DNA of 5,941 nucleotides from an uncultured Coriobacteriaceae bacterium (GTDB taxonomy: Bacteria; Actinomycetota; Coriobacteriia; Coriobacteriales; Eggerthellaceae). Of the stretch, positions 1 through 5,941 are shown one piece after another. Below the pieces are notes generated by a model. It had not been told where the DNA came from and searched no databases. It saw only the letters and a program-made list of their open reading frames with translations. The stretch is taken from positions 1 to 5,941 of the forward strand of contig CACZIP010000136.1 in assembly GCA_902781245.1 (NCBI GenBank), read 5' to 3'. The translations under genes and the position numbers were made by a program. Position 1 is the stretch's first letter. Each line of letters opens with the position of its first letter.

Positions 1-4
1 AGGA

Positions 5-77
5 GGGCGCGCCGCGTATGGCTACAGCGCGCTTCGAAGGCGGCCGGCGCGCCCGAGGGGAGGTGGTGCGCCGGCCG
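5..77. terminator. GC-rich hairpin region downstream of the operon, possible terminator
   Basis: This gene-free stretch follows the stop codon of the NrfD-like gene. Bases 41-50 (CGGCCGGCGC) pair perfectly with 68-77, giving a ten-base-pair all-GC stem. Bases 5-14 (GGGCGCGCCG) pair perfectly with 45-54, so the two stems share 45-50 and cannot form together. No T-run follows the stem on the minus strand, so this is not a classical intrinsic terminator. It could be a Rho-type 3' end, an mRNA-stabilising hairpin, or simply a consequence of extreme GC content. No gene is visible in 1-88. Confidence 0.35.
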
Positions 78-88
78 ACGAGAGTAGG

Positions 89-1246
89 CTATTCGGCATC
101 CCCCGCGACGAGCTTGTTGGACAGCACCATGAAGATGAGCACGCCGACCGAGATGACACCGAGCACGATCATGGCCTCGGGCAACGTCGGGGCGTAGGAG
201 CCCAGCGTCGCCCACATGTTGGCCGGGTCGGCCTGGGCAGCGTGAGTGCCGGTCGTGATGCCTTCGGCACCGTAGACGTTCGGGTGGATGAAGCTCGTGA
301 ATAGCAGCCAAACGCGCTTGCAGGCGACGCCGAGCACGACGAGGGCGCTGGCCAGCGCGACCATGCCGCGCTTCTCGCGGTTTTTGGCGACCGCGAGGAT
401 CAGGAACGGCACGAGCAGCCCGCCGATAATCTCGAACCAGAAGAAGGGTGCGGTCGCGCCTGTGAGCATCTCGGAGAGAGCGACGGCTTCGCCGGCGCCC
501 GGATACGCCATCGTGAGCAACTCGCAGCCGATGAAGAACGCGTCGACGCAGATGAAAGTGGCGAGTAGCTTGCCGAGGGAGGCCATGAGGTCACCGTCGA
601 GCTTCGCGATGCCGACCTTGTCGAGCAGCATCAAGCCGAGCAGAAGCAGCGCCAGGCCGGAGTCGAGCGCGGAGGCCACGAAGATGGGCGCCATGATGGC
701 CGTGTACCAGGCGCGCGCGATCTGCAGGCCGAAGATCCAGGCCGTCACGGAGTGCACGAGGATTGCGACGGGAAGGGCCACGTAGCTCAGCTTGCGCACC
801 TTCTCCTCGTCCCCCTTCTGCATCCAGACGAGGTCGAGGATGTTGATGATGAGGTAGATCGTGATGATGCACATGTCCCACAGGAGCACCGAGGAGGGGT
901 TCGGGCCAGTGATCATGCGCCAGACGCGCTGGATGCCGCCGAGATCGACGAGCACGAGCATGCCCGCCACGCAGATGCAGGCCGTCGAGCAGATGACGGC
1001 GGGCTTGGCCACGGCCTTGAACTTCTCGATGCCGAACACGTGCGCCGAGCTGGCCACGATAAGGCCGCCGGCGGACAGGCCCACGAACAGCATGAACATG
1101 CAGATGTAGAGGCCCCACGAGTTGATGTTGGACATTCCGGTGACGGCCAGGCCGTTCATGAGCTGGAAGACCCAGCAGCAGATGCCGACCACCGCGAGCG
1201 CCGCGAACACACCGAGCGTCGGCTTTGAGAACTGTTTGGTTTGCAT
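89..1246 (-). CDS. NrfD/PsrC-type membrane subunit of a molybdenum oxidoreductase
   Basis: This is the integral membrane subunit that anchors the catalytic and ferredoxin subunits and, as known for the NrfD/PsrC family, exchanges electrons with the quinone pool without haem. The 385-residue product is almost entirely hydrophobic, with about ten predicted membrane helices. The first lie near residues 11-30 and 45-66 and the last near 355-378. The short polar loops include a GMSNINSWG stretch before helix 2, a region commonly conserved in the family, and an RVWRMITGPNP loop after helix 3. The ATG at 1246 is chosen because GGGAGG lies eight bases upstream. A GTG nine bases further upstream would overlap that ribosome site. 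The gene starts 14 bases after the ferredoxin stop, so it is third in the operon. The ten-helix length fits the longer NrfD/HybB-like members. No maturation chaperone of the TorD/DmsD type follows within the window; one could lie beyond the left edge. The family is secure; the quinone and direction of electron flow are inferred. Confidence 0.93.
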   Translation of the reverse strand: MQTKQFSKPTLGVFAALAVVGICCWVFQLMNGLAVTGMSNINSWGLYICMFMLFVGLSAGGLIVASSAHVFGIEKFKAVAKPAVICSTACICVAGMLVLVDLGGIQRVWRMITGPNPSSVLLWDMCIITIYLIINILDLVWMQKGDEEKVRKLSYVALPVAILVHSVTAWIFGLQIARAWYTAIMAPIFVASALDSGLALLLLGLMLLDKVGIAKLDGDLMASLGKLLATFICVDAFFIGCELLTMAYPGAGEAVALSEMLTGATAPFFWFEIIGGLLVPFLILAVAKNREKRGMVALASALVVLGVACKRVWLLFTSFIHPNVYGAEGITTGTHAAQADPANMWATLGSYAPTLPEAMIVLGVISVGVLIFMVLSNKLVAGDAE

Positions 1247-1254
1247 GGTTTGCA

Positions 1255-1260
1255 CCTCCC
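1255..1260 (-). promoter_or_regulatory. Ribosome binding site of the NrfD-like gene
   Basis: GGGAGG on the minus strand sits eight bases before the ATG at 1246 and directly after the TAA stop of the ferredoxin gene. It decides the start against the upstream GTG at 1255, which overlaps this site. Confidence 0.8.
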
Positions 1261-1878
1261 TTAGCTGATGTAGAAGACCTGGGGCTTGGTGCCCTTGTCT
1301 TCGAGCAGGATTCGGACGTTGCCCTGGCGGCGCAGCTTCGAGATCTCGGAGTTCGGGTCATCGAGGTCGCCGAAGACGCGAGCCTTGGCAGGACAGCTTG
1401 CCACACACATCGGCTCGTCGCCGTCATCGGTGCGCTCCTTGCACAGCGTGCACTTCTCCATGACGCCGCGCTTGCGCTCGGGCACACGGGAGTCACCGTA
1501 GCTAAACCCGGCAGAACGCCGCGGCTCTGCCCAGTTGAACGTGCGGGCGTTGTAGGGGCAGGCGGCCATGCACATGCGGCAGCCGATGCACTTGTCGTAG
1601 TCGATCTCGACACGGCCCTTGTCGTCCTTGTAGGTGGCGCCGGTCGGGCAGACCTTCTGGCAGGCTGGGTTCTCGCAGTGCTGGCAGGCCAGCGGCAGGA
1701 ACGTACGGCTCAAATTCGGATACGTGCCCTCGGCACCGTTGATGGTAGAGCAGCCCTCGGTGATAACGCGGTTCCACAGCATGCCGTCGGGCACGTTGTT
1801 CTGCATTTTGCAGGCGTTCGCGCAGGTCATGCAATCGATGCAGCGCGCGGTGTTAATTGCAATCGCAAGTTTGGTCAT
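1261..1878 (-). CDS. Four-cluster [4Fe-4S] ferredoxin subunit (DmsB/PsrB/NrfC-like)
   Basis: This is the electron-transfer subunit linking the membrane quinone subunit to the molybdenum subunit. The 205-residue product carries sixteen cysteines in four clusters. Group one is C13, C16, C19, C23; group two C65, C68, C73, C77; group three C97, C100, C103, C107; group four C143, C146, C158, C162. The classic CxxCxxCxxxCP form is seen at 97-108. The twelve-residue spacing between C146 and C158 is the usual widened form of one cluster in DmsB/PsrB proteins. There is no signal peptide, so export would be by riding with the Tat-targeted catalytic subunit, as known for this family. The ATG at 1878 is nine bases after the catalytic-subunit stop and has its own ribosome site overlapping that stop. 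An extra cysteine, C43, is not part of any obvious cluster. Family and role are secure; physiological direction and partner specificity come from the operon context. Confidence 0.95.
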   Translation of the reverse strand: MTKLAIAINTARCIDCMTCANACKMQNNVPDGMLWNRVITEGCSTINGAEGTYPNLSRTFLPLACQHCENPACQKVCPTGATYKDDKGRVEIDYDKCIGCRMCMAACPYNARTFNWAEPRRSAGFSYGDSRVPERKRGVMEKCTLCKERTDDGDEPMCVASCPAKARVFGDLDDPNSEISKLRRQGNVRILLEDKGTKPQVFYIS

Positions 1879-1882
1879 CTAT

Positions 1883-1889
1883 CTCACCT
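1883..1889 (-). promoter_or_regulatory. Ribosome binding site overlapping the upstream stop codon
   Basis: AGGTGAG on the minus strand lies four bases before the ferredoxin ATG. Its first two bases are the last two of the TAG stop of the catalytic subunit. This packing suggests translational coupling between the two subunits. Confidence 0.7.
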
Positions 1890-4311
1890 ACGCCTTCCTG
1901 ATTGCGACGAGCGTGTCGTTGAAAGGAGTCACGCCGCCCTTCATAAGGTCAACGCGACGCTCGACCATCTGGTCGTTCGTAACGGTCTGGATATTGCCAC
2001 CATCCATGTTGCGCGACCAAGCGCCTTCGGTCGTGCGGATGGAGCCCGGGCGAACTGACTCGTTGGAACGAACCTCGCACTTGAACGAACCACGGTCGTT
2101 GTACGCCTCGACGGTCGCGCCGTCCGAGATGCCTTCTTTCGCCATGTCGATTGGACTCATCTCGACGTAGGCGTCGATGTATTGGTTCATCCACTTTGCG
2201 TCGTAGAACATCGAGTGAATCAGGAAACGGCTGCGCGTCTGGGTCAGCTGGTAGGGGAACTGCGCACGCGCGGGATTCTCCTCGTTGATCTCGATGCATT
2301 CTTCCCACGACGGCAGAGCCTGGCCCCACTTGAACATCTTTTCGTAGTACACGTCAAGACGCCCCGACTCGGTCTTGTACTTCTGGTCGGCAAAGCCAAC
2401 ACGTGGCTTCTCGATGCCGACGAACGGCATGAGTCCGTGGTTCTCGATCACATCGTCGAGCGTGATGCCCTCAAGCGTCTTGGCTGTGTTGTTGTCGACC
2501 TGATAGCGCACCCATTCCTCGGCACTAGCCGGCATGGCGCTCTCGAGGCCGACGGCCTTCGCAATCTCGAGCATGATCTGGAAGTCGGTCTTGCTCTCAA
2601 ACAACGGATCGAGTCCGCGACCGACCGTCATGATGTGGTTGGCGGCACACTTGACGTCGCCAACTTCCTCGGGGCACTCGAACTTGGTGCATGCTGGGAG
2701 CACGATGTCGGCGAAACGTACGCTCTCGCAATGATAGATATCGATTTCGAGCACGAAATCGAGGGACTTCAACCACTCCTCGGTCAAGTTCATGTTCGCG
2801 AAGAACTGCTGAAGCGTGTTGCCCACCGAGATAACGGCGTGAACGTCGTTTTCTTGCGTGCGGAAATCATACGCAAACATCTTCAGAGTGTTGGCCTTCA
2901 TGGTCTCATCGGGGAACTTCCAAGAAGCGAGCGATGCGCTATAGCCACGACCACCATGCATGCTGCCCACGCACTTGCCGGGAGCGCCGATGTTGCCGGT
3001 CAGACCGACGAGGATGGCGACTGCATGGCCGAGTACGTCAGCGTTGCTATACTTGTCAGCGCCGCCCATTCCCAAGCCCAGCATCGATGCCCCGCTCGTG
3101 GCGTACCGCTCGCTGATGTAGGCGAGATCTTCTTTGGAGATGCCCGTTTTGTCGCTCGCCCAGTCGAGCGTGTATGACACCTGATTCTTCTTGATGGCGT
3201 CGAAGACGGTCTGATATCCAGCGGAAGCAGGCGCTTCGAGGGCCGGAACGACTCCAGCTGCATCGTATTCCTTGATGGAATTGCTAGCGGTATCCCACAC
3301 GACGAACGGATCGTAGTCCTTGATCTCCTTCTTGGCGGTGTCTTCAACCTGTCGCGGTGCGGCGCCAGAAACCTCGCCCCAACGCAGGAACGAGCCATCG
3401 GCCTTGACCAGGTACGGCATCGAGGTATGGGCTGCCATGAACTCTGCGTCGTACAGCTCATTGTCGAGAATGTGGCTGATCATGCCCAGATACATCGCAG
3501 CGTCGGTGCCGGGCTTGATGGGAATCCACTTGTGGGCCTTGCTAGCGGTCGTCGAGAAATGCGGGTCAACCACGACGAGCTCAACACCAGCTGCAATGGC
3601 ATCGAGCAGGTTGCGCGCCTGCATCATGCCCGTCTCACAGAAGTTGTGGCCGTTGATCATGATGAACTTGGCGTTGACCATGTCGCGCGTCTCGTTCGTC
3701 GATGCATAGAAGCCGTTCTGACCCGTAGCAGGATCGAGGCCATTGCCGATGCCAACGTCAATGCCCGGCTCAACGTATGTCGAAGCACTCAGCAGACCGG
3801 CAAGCAATCCGAAACGCGGCTCACTCGAAAGCGATACGTACACGCTTTCCTTGCCATATTTGTCCCACACGGCCTTGAGCTGGTCGCCGACTTCTTTCAT
3901 AGCCTCGTCCCAGCTGATAGCCTCGAACTTGCCCTCGCCACGTTCGCCTACGCGACGCAGCGGCGTCTGCAGGCGCGTCTCGCCGTAAATATGCTGAATC
4001 TCGGACATGCCACGTGCGCAACACATGGAGTACTCGGGGCTGAGCATATCGTTGCGCTCGACTTTGCACAGACGTCCGTCGCGAATTGTGCACTTGAGGC
4101 TGCAATTGCCGTTGCACAGCGACTGATGGAACGTGTAGGCAATACGCTCCTCGGGCTCCGCCAACGCTTGCGCAGGCGCAAACCACGAGTTTGCAGAAGC
4201 CATGCTGCCCGCTGCCACGCTGACAGCGCCAGCAGCTGCTGCGGCCTTCACGAAGCCGCGACGCGACATCGTCGTCGCGCTTGCGAGTGAACTGCGTTTG
4301 GTTTCGTTCAT
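1888..4311 (-). CDS. Tat-exported molybdopterin oxidoreductase catalytic subunit (DMSO reductase family)
   Basis: This 807-residue product is the catalytic subunit of a DMSO reductase-family complex using bis-pterin molybdenum (or tungsten). An SRRGFVK twin-arginine motif at 16-22 precedes a hydrophobic alanine-rich stretch and a likely cleavage site after ALA51, so the enzyme should be exported folded. C66, C70, C74 and C98 (or its neighbour C97) form the N-terminal [4Fe-4S] site. The CARG ending at 101 has Arg where nitrate reductase NapA and formate dehydrogenases have Lys, as in DmsA. Pterin-binding landmarks are NGHNFCET (220-227), the VVVDP stretch (245-249), PIKPGTDAAM (263-272), a glycine-rich segment near 411-416, GLTGNIGAPGK (435-445), and a dinucleotide-binding C-terminal domain from about 685. 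The best start is ATG at 4311, with AGGAGG six bases upstream; a GTG 27 bases earlier overlaps that ribosome site. By eye no Ser or Cys sits at the usual metal-ligand position. Eggerthella-type catechol dehydroxylases are a possible relation, but the substrate cannot be named. Confidence 0.93.
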   Translation of the reverse strand: MNETKRSSLASATTMSRRGFVKAAAAAGAVSVAAGSMASANSWFAPAQALAEPEERIAYTFHQSLCNGNCSLKCTIRDGRLCKVERNDMLSPEYSMCCARGMSEIQHIYGETRLQTPLRRVGERGEGKFEAISWDEAMKEVGDQLKAVWDKYGKESVYVSLSSEPRFGLLAGLLSASTYVEPGIDVGIGNGLDPATGQNGFYASTNETRDMVNAKFIMINGHNFCETGMMQARNLLDAIAAGVELVVVDPHFSTTASKAHKWIPIKPGTDAAMYLGMISHILDNELYDAEFMAAHTSMPYLVKADGSFLRWGEVSGAAPRQVEDTAKKEIKDYDPFVVWDTASNSIKEYDAAGVVPALEAPASAGYQTVFDAIKKNQVSYTLDWASDKTGISKEDLAYISERYATSGASMLGLGMGGADKYSNADVLGHAVAILVGLTGNIGAPGKCVGSMHGGRGYSASLASWKFPDETMKANTLKMFAYDFRTQENDVHAVISVGNTLQQFFANMNLTEEWLKSLDFVLEIDIYHCESVRFADIVLPACTKFECPEEVGDVKCAANHIMTVGRGLDPLFESKTDFQIMLEIAKAVGLESAMPASAEEWVRYQVDNNTAKTLEGITLDDVIENHGLMPFVGIEKPRVGFADQKYKTESGRLDVYYEKMFKWGQALPSWEECIEINEENPARAQFPYQLTQTRSRFLIHSMFYDAKWMNQYIDAYVEMSPIDMAKEGISDGATVEAYNDRGSFKCEVRSNESVRPGSIRTTEGAWSRNMDGGNIQTVTNDQMVERRVDLMKGGVTPFNDTLVAIRKA

Positions 4312-4317
4312 GAAATC

Positions 4318-4323
4318 CCTCCT
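4318..4323 (-). promoter_or_regulatory. Ribosome binding site of the catalytic subunit
   Basis: A perfect AGGAGG on the minus strand, six bases before the ATG at 4311. It fixes the start there rather than at the GTG at 4338. Confidence 0.85.
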
Positions 4324-4432
4324 CTTCTTCTCATTCACCCAACGGCAGGGTAAACTTCAAACTGTCACCGCCAAACGGACAGAATTCGCAATGTTGATAC
4401 GGGCAGATTGGATTTCGTCATGTGTGCGAAGA

Positions 4433-4438
4433 AGAGGG
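4433..4438 (+). promoter_or_regulatory. Ribosome binding site of the regulator gene
   Basis: AGAGGG lies five bases before a GTG at 4444. Starts further upstream in the same frame, TTG at 4408 and ATG at 4420, lack a comparable site. The GTG start also gives an N-terminus (MLLHLDEES) of the usual length before the GntR-type helix-turn-helix. Confidence 0.6.
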
Positions 4439-4443
4439 CGGAA

Positions 4444-5881
4444 GTGCTCCTACACCTCGATGAAGAGTCGAATACTCCGCTTTACCAGCAAATTTACGAG
4501 CAGATTCGAGACATGATCACATCGGGACAGCTTGCCGAAGGCGAGCATCTTGCTTCGATCAGGAAGCTATCGACTGATTTCGATGTGTCTCACACAACAG
4601 TTGAGCAGGCGTATCTCCAGCTGGCGACTGAAGGGTTCGTCAACAACGTACCCCGCTCGGGCTATGTGGTGGCGCACGTCGACATCGAGTACTTCAAGCT
4701 CACACGCACTGCTGACCAACAGGCAATTCGCAATCTCGAAAACGCCCGCAACAAAGCCGCCTTCTTCGCCGAGAACAGAACGGGCGGGTCAGTGCGTTAT
4801 GACTTCTCGTACGCAAACTTGCAGCCCGATTCGTTTCCCGTCAAGATATGGCGCCAGCTCATTGACGACGTGCTCTATGCACGCACATCACCCGAACTCG
4901 CGCGTTACAGCTATACCGATGAGAGATGCGCTCTGCAGGAGGAGCTTTCCCGTCTGCTCGCTAGAACGCGAGGCGTTGTCTGCGAGCCCGAGCAGGTAAT
5001 TCTGCAATCTGGAACCAACGAAGCGCTAGCAACGATCATGACATTGTTTGACCGTGAGCACGATGCGCTCGGTATCGAGGAACCTGGGTACGGCACCGTA
5101 CATGAAGTCGCCCGCCGTCAGGGCATGCGCTTGGCGCCGCTGCCCATCGACCAGGGACTCGAATCGTTTTTTCGAGGCGCTCGAGTCGCACAAGCCCAAA
5201 CTCTTGTTCACCACACCATCCCACCAATTCCCCACCGGCAAACTCCTGCCCCTCGACGCACGCACGCACTTGCTCAAATGGGCAGAAGAAAACGACGCTT
5301 ACATCATCGAGGACGACAGTTGCAACGAGTTCCGCTACGCCACGCGCCCCGTACCTTCGCTGCAATCGCTCGACGCATTCGGACGCGTTATCTACCTCTG
5401 CAACATCTCGAAAGTGCTCTCTCCCAGCCTGCGTATCGCCTACGCCGTGCTTCCACCGAAACTGCTTGAACGCTATTGGAACCTGTTCAATTACGCGCAT
5501 CCCACAGTTTCATGGCTCGATCAGGAAACGCTCGCCCGTTTCATCGCAGGAGGTCACTGGGATGCACACGTGCGCAAAACAGCAAAGGGCAATCATCGAC
5601 GCCACGATGAATTGCTCAGATGTCTTGTCGAAGAGTTCGGCGATGCAATCACCATTTCAGGCACCGACACGGGCATGCACCTCTACGTGACCGTGCGCAA
5701 CGGTATGAAAGAACCCGAACTGCTCACGAAGGCGCTTGAAAACGACGTGAAAGTATACGGCACCGACCGTATGCGCTTGCTCGGCCCGGCAAATCCGCCA
5801 AGCGTCATGATCGGATTCTCCGCGATTGCCTTCGAAGACATCGCGCCAGGCGTGCTCGCTCTGCGAAAAGCATGGCTGTAA
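4444..5881 (+). CDS. MocR/PdxR-type regulator (GntR helix-turn-helix plus aminotransferase domain), split by a frameshift
   Basis: MocR-type regulators join a GntR winged helix-turn-helix to a fold-type I aminotransferase domain that binds pyridoxal phosphate and senses PLP, amines or amino acids. Residues 11-78 form the DNA-binding domain, with PLYQQIYEQI, the LASIRKLSTDFDVSHTTVEQAY recognition region in two halves, and EGFVNNVPRSGY. The aminotransferase domain has EEPGYG (212-217), TPSHQFPTG (257-265), EDD (289-291) and the SK at 322-323 whose K323 should bind PLP, with R330 seven residues on. Numbering is after repair. The reading frame breaks at six T (5167-5172). As written, translation from 4444 ends at 5469 as a 341-residue product with a nonsense tail; the correct continuation runs one base later to the TAA at 5879-5881. 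Deleting one T gives 478 residues, normal for the family. Perfect motif continuity on both sides means the lesion is recent, a sequencing error, or tolerated by frameshifting. Divergent position makes it the likely regulator of the reductase operon. ATG at 4420 is an alternative start. Confidence 0.88.
5164..5176 (+). other. Frameshift site: six-T run followed by a CGA codon
   Basis: The first frame reads TCG TTT TTT CGA. Moving one base forward on the second TTT gives TTC followed by GAG, and the protein continues as ESFFEALESHK into the conserved PLP domain. Phenylalanine tRNA reads both TTT and TTC, and CGA is often a slow codon, so a real +1 slip is chemically possible. A homopolymer miscall or a true one-base insertion is the simpler explanation. 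Confidence 0.8.
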
Positions 5882-5903
5882 AACGAGGAGTGAGTCAGTG
5901 CCC

Positions 5904-5941
5904 TGGCCCTTGACTCATTGTGCACAATGAGTCAAGGGCCA
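5904..5941. terminator. Perfect 38-base palindrome, probable terminator hairpin
   Basis: TGGCCCTTGACTCATTG (5904-5920) and its exact complement (5925-5941) flank TGCA, itself self-complementary, so the whole 38 bases are one perfect palindrome. It begins 22 bases after the regulator stop codon and would form a 17-base-pair stem with a four-base loop. This fits an intrinsic terminator, and its symmetry would suit termination from both sides, but the window ends at its last base so any T-tract is unseen. TGAGTCA at 5891-5897 can also pair with TGACTCA at 5911-5917, giving a competing stem. Confidence 0.6.

Larger units (their letters stand above)
4312..4443. promoter_or_regulatory. Divergent control region between the reductase operon and the regulator
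   Basis: This 132-base stretch separates the two divergent start codons and must hold both promoters. It has no convincing consensus promoter. A weak plus-strand candidate is TTGATA at 4394-4399 with a poor -10 near 4417. Repeats that could be operators are AACGGCAG (4341-4348) with AACGGACAG (4374-4382), about 33 bases apart (three helical turns); AAACT at 4352 and 4359; and CTGTC (4362-4366) inverted to GACAG (4378-4382). MocR regulators often bind paired direct repeats and control a divergent operon, so autoregulation and operon control from here are likely but inferred. Confidence 0.55.

Noticed and set aside
18..197. Plus-strand open frame of 59 codons starting ATG at 18 with AGGAGG at positions 1-6.
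   Set aside because: The spacing of eleven bases is long, the second half is antisense to the NrfD gene, and the product is Arg-rich with no recognisable features. It looks like a by-product of GC-rich sequence.
591..1613. Minus-strand open frame in another register spanning the NrfD and ferredoxin genes.
   Set aside because: It crosses two well-supported genes in a different frame and gives an Arg/Ala/Ser-rich product typical of shadow frames.
1225..4290. Long plus-strand open frames antisense to the ferredoxin and catalytic genes (for example 1225-2058, 2182-3177 and 3427-4290).
   Set aside because: They mirror strongly supported minus-strand genes, as is common in high-GC DNA, and their products show no domain-like patterns.
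4338..4338. GTG at 4338 as start of the catalytic subunit.
   Set aside because: The AGGAGG that serves the ATG at 4311 lies inside the extension, and no ribosome site precedes the GTG.
5048..5881. The C-terminal part of the regulator as an independent aminotransferase gene starting at TTG 5048.
   Set aside because: Its first roughly 40 residues have no aminotransferase-like sequence, while the upstream frame carries the matching conserved part up to 5166. It is the second half of one frameshifted gene.
5911..5934. TGACTCA/TGAGTCA elements as a known regulator binding site.
   Set aside because: The match to eukaryotic AP-1/Gcn4 sites is meaningless in this bacterial context; they are arms of the palindrome.

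Overview
The window holds a complete three-gene operon for a membrane-bound molybdenum (or tungsten) oxidoreductase on the minus strand, and a divergently transcribed MocR/PdxR-type regulator on the plus strand. The operon order is catalytic subunit with a Tat signal, then four-cluster ferredoxin subunit, then NrfD-type membrane subunit. This is the layout of DMSO reductase, polysulfide reductase and related respiratory complexes. A catalytic subunit exported with its ferredoxin partner and anchored by NrfD should face the outside of the membrane and exchange electrons with menaquinone. The substrate cannot be read from the sequence.

The fairly high GC content, the Tat-exported molybdoenzyme with NrfD anchor, and the dedicated divergent regulator suggest an anaerobic actinobacterium of the Coriobacteriia (Eggerthella, Gordonibacter, Slackia or Adlercreutzia type). 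Those gut bacteria carry many paralogous reductase operons of this kind, including catechol dehydroxylases. The assignment is an inference from gene style, not from a marker gene.

Layout from left to right: 1-88 is a GC-rich, gene-free stretch with two competing hairpins downstream of the operon. 89-1246 (minus) is the NrfD-like quinone-interacting subunit. 1261-1878 (minus) is the ferredoxin subunit. 1888-4311 (minus) is the molybdopterin catalytic subunit. 4312-4443 is the shared divergent control region. 4444-5881 (plus) is the GntR/aminotransferase-fold regulator. 5904-5941 is a perfect 38-base palindrome at the window edge, probably a terminator.

Three points stand out. First, the regulator is split by a single-base frameshift at a run of six T; removing one T restores a full-length 478-residue protein. 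Second, a PLP-binding amine or amino-acid sensor facing a molybdenum reductase operon is an unusual pairing and hints at a nitrogen-containing inducer or substrate. Third, by eye the catalytic subunit has no Ser or Cys at the usual molybdenum-ligand position. No RNA genes, CRISPR arrays, insertion sequences or phage genes were seen.
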